A stretch of 22,626 nt of DNA, from contig VHBD01000007.1 of NCBI GenBank assembly GCA_016872125.1, positions 1 to 22,626 on the forward strand. The letters run 5' to 3'. Below, in pieces: positions 7,788 to 18,168 of the stretch. The notes beneath the pieces are model-generated. The model worked only from the letters and a program-made list of their open reading frames with translations. It was not told the DNA's origin and searched no databases. Position 1 is the stretch's first letter, and each line of letters begins with the position of its first letter. Source of the stretch: Sphingomonadales bacterium. GTDB taxonomy: Bacteria > Bacteroidota > Bacteroidia > UBA7662. The translations under genes were made by a program, and so were the position numbers.

Positions 7788-9509
7788 CTACAAGCCCACC
7801 ACGGGCTTGTTGCGGAGGTGTTTGACCCTAAAACCCCATTCCAAAGCGCGCTGGGCCTGGGGTTCCAGGTTCAATTCCCAACGAACCAAGCCGGGAATAG
7901 CGATTTCGGGAGCCGTAGGGAATCGAGCTCCTTCGGCGGTTAAATCCAAAACTTCCAAGTCCTTTTGGAGGCTCACGGGATACTGGTCTTCCAACCGAAT
8001 GCGCACCGCCTGGGGCCGACTATTCCTCAAATCCACCCGATAACCGTAGTGGCGAACGACCCACTGATCCCAACGAGAACGCTGATTTTTGAAAATGGCC
8101 GCGGGGCGGTATTGAACCTGAATCAACTCATCCGTGCCCAACGACAGGGCCACCGAATCCGCTGCATGGGCCCAGCGAATTTGTTGTTCTCCGACCCGGT
8201 TCCCGTCCACCGATATAAGGCAAGGTCCATCAACCCAATCCAACAAGGAGGAATCCCTTAGGATGCCCATGAGGTAAACCCGGGGTTGTTGACGGGGTGC
8301 GGCATAGCGTAAGAGTTCCACCTCCACCGTGCGGGCATCCAGGGGTTGCCAAGACTCCCCCCCCGAAGCCAGGCGAAAGGTTGAGGTGGGCTTGTACACG
8401 AAGGCCGAGCCTTGGGTTTTTCGTTCAACAGTGGGCACACCCGATGCCTCCAACTCGCTCCACGTCATGGACATGGTAGGTTCGGCCGCATCGGACACTG
8501 CGCGGGATGGTTGGGATCGGTTTCTGCTTTCTGAAGAAATGGTTTCGACCCGATCAAAGGTCTTGACCATTGGCTGATAGTAGTCCAAATACCACGGGCT
8601 TAAAACCGGCAATTCCAAACCCACCGAAGGGGTATGGGTCAAAAATTCCACCGGTATCCCCTCCCAATCCTGGCCGCTTTGCTGGTAGGATTGAGCACCC
8701 AAACGCAGGGCCACCTTGGACTGGTTAACATCAACGTCCATTTCATACGAAGGGTTCCATCCGGCTTGTGAACAAAAAACCTCCAAAGCCACCTGCCCCG
8801 TCTTCCCGTCCAACGCAGATATCGCCTCCAGCTGCAAAACCAGGCCTTGCTCCGAAGCCTGAATTTTATCTCGCCAAAAAATAACTTTGGACTCCAAATC
8901 CCCTGAACGACGAGTCAACGAATCCAAACCCCGTTGGCACTGAAGTTTGGCTCGCCCAACCTGGGCCATGCGTTGCCGGAATTGTTCCGAACCCTTGAGC
9001 CATTCCTGGGTTGATCCGGTTTCGGCGAAGGTGGGCGATACCGTGCCCGCTGGACCTTTGCCTTGGACGGCCGTTCTTCCCAACAAAACCATCATGTACT
9101 GCTCCTCTGCCTGCAGTGCCGACATATCCACCTGCTTTTCTTCCAAGACCCGCCGGTTTTCGGCCATGGCACGCTCGGCGGTATTCAACGAATCCATCCA
9201 AGCCTCGGTTGCCGGTAATTTTTCCCATCGGTAATCGGTCATCTTTAGACCGCTTGACGATTTGACACGCAGGGTTGCGGCATCAAAGACCTTGGCCCAA
9301 CCCCCCAGCACCCAACGTTGCGAGCCGTTAACCACTGTGCCACTGGCAGCATAGCGAAGAACGGCTCCCGAACGAAAAAGCTGCACCTGCTCCAAACGGA
9401 GGGTTTTGGTTTCGGCAGCACGCAACGGTTGAGCCCCAAGAGGAATCATCGGACTCCATGATCCAAGCATAGCGGCCAGGGTCCCTAATCGTAGAAGAGT
9501 ATGGGTCAT
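7788..9509 (-). CDS. Exported DUF4139-domain protein (MuiA-like), function unknown
   Basis: This 573-aa protein resembles the DUF4140/DUF4139 family, sometimes named mucoidy inhibitor A, which has no settled biochemical role. The first about 32 residues look like a signal peptide, so it is probably periplasmic or outer-membrane associated. Residues 35-100 fit the N-terminal DUF4140 beta region. About 105-140 and 175-225 are charged, helical and likely coiled coil. The DUF4139 beta region begins near 235 and carries the characteristic WNPSYEMDVD at 251-260. The C-terminus (about 480-565), with YGYRVDLRNSRP and a W-E-L-N-L-E strand, is typical of the family. A low-complexity Ser/Arg linker sits near 340-365. 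It starts 11 nt after cbs, so the two are probably cotranscribed. I see no carboxypeptidase-regulatory-like domain, which some Bacteroidota homologues carry. Confidence 0.75.
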   Translation of the reverse strand: MTHTLLRLGTLAAMLGSWSPMIPLGAQPLRAAETKTLRLEQVQLFRSGAVLRYAASGTVVNGSQRWVLGGWAKVFDAATLRVKSSSGLKMTDYRWEKLPATEAWMDSLNTAERAMAENRRVLEEKQVDMSALQAEEQYMMVLLGRTAVQGKGPAGTVSPTFAETGSTQEWLKGSEQFRQRMAQVGRAKLQCQRGLDSLTRRSGDLESKVIFWRDKIQASEQGLVLQLEAISALDGKTGQVALEVFCSQAGWNPSYEMDVDVNQSKVALRLGAQSYQQSGQDWEGIPVEFLTHTPSVGLELPVLSPWYLDYYQPMVKTFDRVETISSESRNRSQPSRAVSDAAEPTMSMTWSELEASGVPTVERKTQGSAFVYKPTSTFRLASGGESWQPLDARTVEVELLRYAAPRQQPRVYLMGILRDSSLLDWVDGPCLISVDGNRVGEQQIRWAHAADSVALSLGTDELIQVQYRPAAIFKNQRSRWDQWVVRHYGYRVDLRNSRPQAVRIRLEDQYPVSLQKDLEVLDLTAEGARFPTAPEIAIPGLVRWELNLEPQAQRALEWGFRVKHLRNKPVVGL

Positions 9510-9520
9510 GGATAGCGTAT

Positions 9521-10882
9521 TTAGAGGAAGGCGGATAACAAATCATGCTGGGTCAAAATATGCCAGGAATGATCGGGCATACGGACCATGATAGCCTCGG
9601 AATCGGGTCGTATGAGCGGTAGCAGGCGCTGAACCTTGGTGGAGGATTCGACCTCAGCAAATGCTGCTTCCATGTGATTTTCAACCTGTTCCGCAGAAAG
9701 CTGAGGATGAGACAGGAGTTTTTGCAACAATTTACGTTCCGAAAGCGCTCCCACCCAGTTTCCTTCGGCGTCCTGTACCGGTACTTGCGATATTTGGTGT
9801 TTGCGCATTTTGGCAACCGCCTCCCCGACCGTTTCCCAATACCCTACTTTGACCAAGGGTACCTGTCCCCTTCTCAAAACCAAACCTGCCGCATCCTCGG
9901 CCGTATCGCTCAGGTAGCCCCTCTCCCGCATCCATTCATCGTTGAACATTTTGTTCAGATAACGCGTCCCGTGATCGTGAAAAATCACCACCACCACATC
10001 CGTAGGCTTCAATTCATGCCCCAATTGCAACAACCCGGCCATCGCCGAACCCGCAGAATTACCCGCAAAAATTCCTTCCTCGCGAGCGATTCGACGCGTC
10101 ATGAGGGCCGCATCCCGATCCGTAACTTTTTCGAAGAGATCAATCAAATCAAAGTCCACGTTGGCCGGCAAAAAGTCCTCTCCGATACCTTCGGTAACGT
10201 AGGGGTAAATTTCTTGTTTGTCAAAAATCCCGGTCTCCTTGTATTTTTTGAAAACCGAACCGTAGGTATCAATTCCCCAGACCTTGATTTGGGGATTCTT
10301 GGATTTTAGAAAACGAGCTGTACCTGATATGGTTCCGCCGGTACCCACCCCCACCACCAGATGGGTCACCCGTCCCTCGGTTTGTTCCCAAATCTCCGGT
10401 CCGGTTTGCTCAAAATGAGCCTGGCGGTTGGACAGATTATCGTACTGATTGGCCTTCCAAGCGTTGGGCGTTTCGAGGGCTAACCGGGACGAAACACTGT
10501 AGTAGGACCGGGGGTCTTCGGGATCCACATTGGTGGGGCAAACAATGACTTCCGCCCCCAATGCACGCAGTGCATCCACTTTTTCGCGGGATTGCTTGTC
10601 GGTGGTGGTAAAAATGCAGCGGTAGCCTTTGACCACGCCGGCTATCGCCAACCCCATACCGGTATTCCCGGAGGTTCCCTCAATAATCGTGTATCCGGGC
10701 TTCAGCAGTCCGGCGGCCTCGGCGTCTTCAATCATTTTGAGCGCCATTCGGTCCTTGGTGGAATGCCCCGGGTTAAAGGTTTCCACTTTGGCCAGAACCG
10801 TTGCCGGCAAATGAGAACAAAGGCGGTTAATCTGCACCAGCGGCGTATGCCCGATGGTTTGTAAAATATTTTCGACCCACAT
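9521..10882 (-). CDS. cbs: Cystathionine beta-synthase / cysteine synthase-family PLP enzyme with CBS domains
   Basis: Fold-type II PLP enzyme, 453 aa. It probably condenses serine with homocysteine to cystathionine, the first step of reverse transsulfuration to cysteine. The PLP lysine is Lys43 in NPGHSTKDR. TSGNTG at 70-75 binds substrate, and the VGTGGTISG loop near 195-203 holds the PLP phosphate. After the catalytic core (about 1-325) there are two CBS-domain halves (about 335-453), a regulatory module that binds adenosyl ligands in some homologues. This tail favours CBS over plain O-acetylserine sulfhydrylase, but sequence alone cannot decide the substrate. The start is supported by the ETIGxTP-type N-terminus (QTIGHTPLVQINR at 8-20). 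A perfect TAAATTTG box ends only 4 nt before the ATG. The gene is divergent from nfeD and leads into the DUF4139 gene. Confidence 0.9.
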   Translation of the reverse strand: MWVENILQTIGHTPLVQINRLCSHLPATVLAKVETFNPGHSTKDRMALKMIEDAEAAGLLKPGYTIIEGTSGNTGMGLAIAGVVKGYRCIFTTTDKQSREKVDALRALGAEVIVCPTNVDPEDPRSYYSVSSRLALETPNAWKANQYDNLSNRQAHFEQTGPEIWEQTEGRVTHLVVGVGTGGTISGTARFLKSKNPQIKVWGIDTYGSVFKKYKETGIFDKQEIYPYVTEGIGEDFLPANVDFDLIDLFEKVTDRDAALMTRRIAREEGIFAGNSAGSAMAGLLQLGHELKPTDVVVVIFHDHGTRYLNKMFNDEWMRERGYLSDTAEDAAGLVLRRGQVPLVKVGYWETVGEAVAKMRKHQISQVPVQDAEGNWVGALSERKLLQKLLSHPQLSAEQVENHMEAAFAEVESSTKVQRLLPLIRPDSEAIMVRMPDHSWHILTQHDLLSAFL

Positions 10883-10886
10883 GCCT

Positions 10887-10894
10887 CAAATTTA
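10887..10894 (-). promoter_or_regulatory. Candidate -7 promoter box (TAAATTTG) of cbs
   Basis: The minus-strand octamer TAAATTTG matches TAnnTTTG exactly and ends 4 nt before the cbs ATG. No matching -33 TTTG is visible. If active it would place the transcription start at the start codon, giving a leaderless mRNA. The sequence TTTGAGGCA across its end is also found at the ftsX box. Confidence 0.4.
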
Positions 10895-10980
10895 GAGAGC
10901 ATGAGGATGGAAGGCCTACACATTGCAGCAAAATCTCTAAATTGCAGGAGGATTCTATCCCCCAAATCACCGTTTTACTC

Positions 10981-10988
10981 TAGCTTTA
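10981..10988 (+). promoter_or_regulatory. Weak candidate promoter box of nfeD
   Basis: TAGCTTTA differs from TAnnTTTG only at the last base and ends 3 nt before the nfeD ATG. The 109-nt cbs-nfeD gap must hold promoters for both directions, and this is the best plus-strand match in it. Confidence 0.25.
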
Positions 10989-10991
10989 TTT

Positions 10992-12416
10992 ATGCCTATC
11001 CGCTATTCCTCTATCCTTTTCACCCTAACAAGCGTTCTGCAAAGGAGCGTTTTGCTTGGGCTCTTCTTGGTCTTCCCTTGGGGTTTGCCGTTGGCGGAGG
11101 CCACTGCGGAAACCCTCTATACTCCACAAGGGTCTTTGTGGCTGGACTCCAATAAGTTATGCCGAATATACCGTTTTGAACTTCAAGACCAAGTGGCTCC
11201 TCCCTTTTGGCGCAAGGTCCAATTAGCCTTTGCGGAAGCCCAAAAGCAGGAAGCTGACCTTGTGCTGATACGCTTAAACACCTACGGTGGGCAAGTAGAC
11301 CTGGCGGACAGCGTGCGCACCCGTCTTCTTCGAAGCAAAATACCGGTCGTGGTTTGGGTCGATAACAATGCCGCCTCTGCTGGTGCCCTAATTGCTTTGG
11401 CGGCCAATCGAATCTACATGGTTCCCAGTGCCAGCATCGGTGCCGCGACGGTGGTTAACCAAGAAGGCATCCCCGTACCGGACAAATACCAATCGTATAT
11501 GCGGGCCACCATGCGGGCCACCGCTGAAGCCCGTAACCGTGACCCCCGCCTTGCGGAATGCATGGTGGACCCCGGCCTTGGGTACCCCGGAGTTTTGGAT
11601 TCCGGCAAGGTCTTAACCTTAACCAGCTCCGAAGCCGTCCGCTTGGGGATCAGCGACGGCACCGCTGCATCCGAGGAAGAGGTCCTCCAAATGCTAGGGG
11701 TCCGTCGTAAAGAGATCGTACAACAGAAACTCAGTGCTTTGGACTACTTCCTCCAATTTCTTTTGAATCCGGCAGTCAGTGGCATTTTGATTTTGCTGAT
11801 GCTGGGGGGCATTTATTTCGAATTGCAAAGCCCAGGGATTGGTTTTCCCCTGGTGGCCGCCTTGGTTGCTGCTGCTTTGTATTTCGCTCCACTTTACCTG
11901 GAAGGACTGGCTACGAATTGGGAAATACTCCTTTTCATCGCAGGTTTGCTGTTGATAGGTCTCGAAATTTGGGTAATTCCCGGTTTCGGATGGGTAGGCG
12001 CTTTAGGCCTTGCGGTGATCTTTCTGGCTTTGGTCGGATCCATGCTCGATAACGATGGTTGGTCCTTGCCCCAAAGCGAGGACGCCGTTGGCGGATCCCG
12101 GTTAATGAGCGCCGTGCTCGCGGTTCTTATACCCATCCTCGGCCTTGGGGTTGTCTTCCTGCTTTGGGGGGAGCGCATGTTTACCCAAGGACCTTTACGA
12201 AAATTGGTGCTCCAAAGCCCAGTACCGGAAGCTTCCGACGCCGAGCAGTGGATAGGTTTGGAGGGAATCTCCAAAACCAGGCTTAATCCGGTAGGCAAAA
12301 TTCTTATCCAAGGGCAAAGCATGGAAGCTCAATCCGAAGACGGTTGGATCGAGGCCGAAACCGCCGTCACCGTGCTGCGCAAAGAACAAAATCGGCTCTA
12401 CGTACGTAAATCATGA
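10992..12416 (+). CDS. nfeD: NfeD long form: membrane-bound ClpP-class serine protease
   Basis: 474 aa. Long-form NfeD proteins (like archaeal PH1510) join a ClpP-like serine protease to membrane helices and a small OB-fold. They usually act with stomatin/SPFH proteins in membrane quality control. An N-terminal signal or anchor (about 15-38) leads to the protease domain (about 50-235). The nucleophile is Ser129 in NNAASAGA, and Lys165 in VPDKYQSY is the likely partner of a Ser-Lys dyad by alignment with PH1510 Ser97/Lys138. Helices lie at about 260-278, 283-300, 311-329, 331-350 and 370-391. The NfeD OB domain covers about 421-473. Both catalytic residues are present, so it should be active. 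No stomatin gene is adjacent: cbs is upstream and divergent, and pyrG lies 98 nt downstream. Confidence 0.88.
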   Translation: MPIRYSSILFTLTSVLQRSVLLGLFLVFPWGLPLAEATAETLYTPQGSLWLDSNKLCRIYRFELQDQVAPPFWRKVQLAFAEAQKQEADLVLIRLNTYGGQVDLADSVRTRLLRSKIPVVVWVDNNAASAGALIALAANRIYMVPSASIGAATVVNQEGIPVPDKYQSYMRATMRATAEARNRDPRLAECMVDPGLGYPGVLDSGKVLTLTSSEAVRLGISDGTAASEEEVLQMLGVRRKEIVQQKLSALDYFLQFLLNPAVSGILILLMLGGIYFELQSPGIGFPLVAALVAAALYFAPLYLEGLATNWEILLFIAGLLLIGLEIWVIPGFGWVGALGLAVIFLALVGSMLDNDGWSLPQSEDAVGGSRLMSAVLAVLIPILGLGVVFLLWGERMFTQGPLRKLVLQSPVPEASDAEQWIGLEGISKTRLNPVGKILIQGQSMEAQSEDGWIEAETAVTVLRKEQNRLYVRKS

Positions 12417-12451
12417 TGAATTAAGGGTTTAGCCTGCCGCTTAGGGTATAA

Positions 12452-15992
<3,541 letters not shown>

Positions 15993-15995
15993 ACC

Positions 15996-17153
15996 TTGTT
16001 TCGTTTAGGATTTGATGCCAAACGAGCTTTTCATAACCGAACCGGTTTGGGCAATTATGCCCGCACCTTTCTTCAAAATTTAGCTCATTTCTATCCGGAG
16101 AACGAATATCATTTATTCAGCCCCGCATTGAAATCTCATGCAAACCGGCAGCATTCAGACAACCCCCTTTTCACTACGCCTTTCCATTTCCATCCAATCC
16201 AGAGCCCATTGGCCTCATGGAAGCGGAGCTTTCAAATGCGAGGGCCCCTTTTGTCCAACCGTATCCAAGTCTATCACGGCCTGAGCAACGAAATTCCTTT
16301 GGATCTCAAACGTTTGCAAGGCCGCGTTCGGTCGGTTCTTACGGTTCATGATCTGATTTTCTTGGATTTACCGTCCACGTACTCCTGGATCGATTGCAGG
16401 GTTTATCGCTACAAGACCAAGCGATCCTTGGCCTTAGCCGACCGCGTTGTGGCCATCAGCGAGGCAACCCGTCGTCAACTGCTGCAGCATTTTCCTGAAG
16501 ATGAACACAAAATTCAGGTCATTTTGCAGCCATGTTCCCCAGAATATTATGCAAATTCACCGAAGTCCTCCCCGCATCCCTTGGCAGATCAAGCGTATTG
16601 GCTCTGGGTGGGAACGGTCGAGCAACGAAAAAACCTGGAAACCGTCCTGCATGCCTTGCGTCTCACCCCTGCAGACGAGCGATTACCCTTGGTGGTCATC
16701 GGAAATACGAGCCATCCCTATGCCCAACAATGCGTCCAACTCGCAGCAAGCCTGGGCGTGAAGGTTCATTGGAATCCACATCGCCACCCAGACCTTGGTA
16801 AGCCCGCAGACGAAAAAGCCAATCTCATCGCTTGGTATCGCCACGCTCAGGGTTTGGTGTACCCATCGCACCTGGAAGGATTCGGTTTGCCGGTGGCGGA
16901 AGCCCTGCTCAGCCGTTGCCCAGTGATCACGACCCGTAACAGCTCCATGGCCGAAATTTGCGGTCCCCACGGCCTTTTGGTGGATTCTACCCAGCCCGAG
17001 GAACTGCAAGCCGCCATGGCTTCCCTACGCAATGACTCGGCCATGGGCGAAGCATTGCGTAATGAGGGGCAAAGCAGGGCCCTATCCTTGCTCGACCCCC
17101 GTAGGATCACCGGACAATGGATGAACCTCTACCGGGAACTCATTGGCGGATGA
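15996..17153 (+). CDS. Glycosyltransferase, GT4 family (GT-B fold)
   Basis: Probable retaining glycosyltransferase, 385 aa, cytosolic or membrane-peripheral. It likely adds a sugar from a nucleotide-sugar donor to an envelope glycan; donor and acceptor cannot be told. The N-terminal Rossmann half holds GFDAKRAFHNRTGLGNYAR at 5-23, a conserved GT4 opening, and VHDLIFLDLP near 117. ADRVVAISEATRRQL follows near 148. The C-terminal half has WVGTVEQRKN, which binds the donor diphosphate, and the E-x7-E motif EGFGLPVAE (Glu294 and Glu302). TTG 15996 is chosen because it gives the family-typical start 4 residues before GFDAKRA. It lies 3 nt after yidC, so it is probably the third gene of the pyrG-yidC unit. 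There is no signal peptide or TM helix. Confidence 0.87.
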   Translation: MFRLGFDAKRAFHNRTGLGNYARTFLQNLAHFYPENEYHLFSPALKSHANRQHSDNPLFTTPFHFHPIQSPLASWKRSFQMRGPLLSNRIQVYHGLSNEIPLDLKRLQGRVRSVLTVHDLIFLDLPSTYSWIDCRVYRYKTKRSLALADRVVAISEATRRQLLQHFPEDEHKIQVILQPCSPEYYANSPKSSPHPLADQAYWLWVGTVEQRKNLETVLHALRLTPADERLPLVVIGNTSHPYAQQCVQLAASLGVKVHWNPHRHPDLGKPADEKANLIAWYRHAQGLVYPSHLEGFGLPVAEALLSRCPVITTRNSSMAEICGPHGLLVDSTQPEELQAAMASLRNDSAMGEALRNEGQSRALSLLDPRRITGQWMNLYRELIGG

Positions 17154-17199
17154 AATCCAAATTTCCCTGGGCCATTAACCTCATTACCCTTAAAATTCT

Positions 17200-17207
17200 T
17201 AATTTTG
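17200..17207 (+). promoter_or_regulatory. Candidate -7 promoter box (TAATTTTG) of the cytochrome-like lipoprotein gene
   Basis: TAATTTTG matches TAnnTTTG exactly and ends 5 nt before the ATG at 17213. It lies within an AT-rich inverted repeat (AAAATT-CTT-AATTTT). No -33 TTTG is visible. It may start a transcript for the three-gene envelope cluster, at or next to the start codon. Confidence 0.45.
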
Positions 17208-17212
17208 AAACT

Positions 17213-17638
17213 ATGGAAAGAAATCTCTTTCTTGGAATATGGGTATTGGTCCTTGTACTGGCCTCCTGCAATCACGAGTCTCTTGCCCCGCCCGATCTAC
17301 GACCTGACTATGTCAGTTCCCCCTGCTCTACGGATTCTTCTTATTTTGTGCGGGATGTTTTGCCAATTTTACAGAGTAATTGTGCAATGAGCGGCTGTCA
17401 CGATGCTCAGACCAAAGCGGATGGGGTTCGTTTGGATCATTACCGGGCCGTCATGGAAACGGGGGATGTGAAGCCCGGCAGACCTTATGATAGCGAAATA
17501 TTCGAACTTTGCCTTGAAACGAACAGCTACAAACGCATGCCTCCTCCTCCTCGTTCTCCTTTGGACTCCGCTCAACGAAATCATCTGCGGCGTTGGATCC
17601 TTCAAGGCGCTCGTAACAACGATTGTTCCAATCCATAA
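17213..17638 (+). CDS. Cytochrome c-like lipoprotein with a CX4CH motif
   Basis: Small secreted lipoprotein, 141 aa. A lipoprotein signal peptide (charged start, core 5-16) ends in the lipobox LASC, so Cys19 should be lipidated. The mature part has DVLPILQSNCAMSGCHD at 48-64. Cys57, Cys62 and His63 form a CX4CH pattern, one residue longer than the classical CXXCH haem motif. YKRMPPPP follows at 106-113, with Met109 a possible axial ligand, then a closing W-I-x-x-G-A-x-N-N. This arrangement resembles a Bacteroidota family of cytochrome c-like proteins as I remember it. Whether haem is attached is unknown. Further cysteines are Cys38, Cys100 and Cys138. ATG 17213 is preferred because it gives a standard lipoprotein signal. 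An in-frame ATG at 17150 overlaps the glycosyltransferase stop (ATGA) and would add 21 residues. OB-fold and yceI genes follow on the same strand. Confidence 0.72.
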   Translation: MERNLFLGIWVLVLVLASCNHESLAPPDLRPDYVSSPCSTDSSYFVRDVLPILQSNCAMSGCHDAQTKADGVRLDHYRAVMETGDVKPGRPYDSEIFELCLETNSYKRMPPPPRSPLDSAQRNHLRRWILQGARNNDCSNP

Positions 17639-17667
17639 AGCATCCCCTAATCCCCAATTCTCCCAAC

Positions 17668-18087
17668 ATGGCCCCCAAAAAAAGCTATTGGATCGTAATC
17701 CCCCTGCTCATCGCAGGCCTAGGTTGGTACGGAGTTCAGCAATGGAGCAAAGCCCCTGAATCGTTGGCCAATACCCCTGCTAGCCATGTCTTGGAAGCCC
17801 AACAATTGTTGAACGAATTTCAAAACAAGATCGATCAGTCCAATCAATTGTATTTGAACCAAGTTATCCAAATTTCAGGCACTTGCCTACGATCCGAATC
17901 CCAAGGTGACTCTGTTCATTTCGTGTACCTGGGGGAAAACGGTGATATCCTTTGTCAAATTGAATCCAAGCAGGGTCCACTTCCCCAAAAGGGGGATGCC
18001 ATCCAGTGCAAAGGGATTTGTACAGGCTACGATGATCTCACCGGTGGAGTGTCGATGAACCGTTGCATCTTGACCCCGAAGAACTAG
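17668..18087 (+). CDS. Membrane-anchored OB-fold (tRNA_anti-like) protein, function unknown
   Basis: 139 aa. One hydrophobic N-terminal helix (about 7-22) is probably an uncleaved anchor, placing the rest in the periplasm. Residues about 35-60 look like an amphipathic helix. LYLNQVIQISGTCL at 61-74, the central strands and GDAIQCKGICTGYDDLTGG at 109-127 followed by MNRC at 130-133 match the small OB-fold family labelled tRNA_anti-like in Bacteroidota. Despite the label, nothing shows tRNA binding. Cysteines 73, 96, 114, 118 and 133 could form disulfides. The upstream in-frame TTG at 17623 overlaps the previous gene and would spoil the anchor, so ATG 17668 is used. It lies 29 nt after the cytochrome-like gene and is probably cotranscribed with it. 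Confidence 0.68.
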   Translation: MAPKKSYWIVIPLLIAGLGWYGVQQWSKAPESLANTPASHVLEAQQLLNEFQNKIDQSNQLYLNQVIQISGTCLRSESQGDSVHFVYLGENGDILCQIESKQGPLPQKGDAIQCKGICTGYDDLTGGVSMNRCILTPKN

Positions 18088-18111
18088 TTTATTCTTCAAT
18101 CTCATACACTT

Positions 18112-18141
18112 TTACCCCTTTATTCGTTATCTAAAGGGTAA
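18112..18141 (+). repeat. Imperfect inverted repeat upstream of yceI
   Basis: TTACCCCTTTA (18112-18122) and TAAAGGGTAA (18132-18141) pair over 10 bp with one extra C and a 9-nt loop. It sits in the 81-nt gap between the OB-fold gene and yceI. There is no T-run after it, so an operator or mRNA hairpin is as likely as a terminator. Confidence 0.4.
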
Positions 18142-18168
18142 TACAATACCATCCTCAGAAAAATCCCC

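Noticed and set aside
9674..10309. 211-codon plus-strand frame opposite cbs
   Set aside because: It mirrors the conserved PLP enzyme and the translation is His/Phe-rich with no domain.
17150..17212. N-terminal extension of the cytochrome-like lipoprotein from the ATG overlapping the glycosyltransferase stop
   Set aside because: The ATGA overlap is attractive for coupling, but the 21 added residues would spoil a standard lipoprotein signal, and a promoter-like box lies just before the later ATG. It remains possible.
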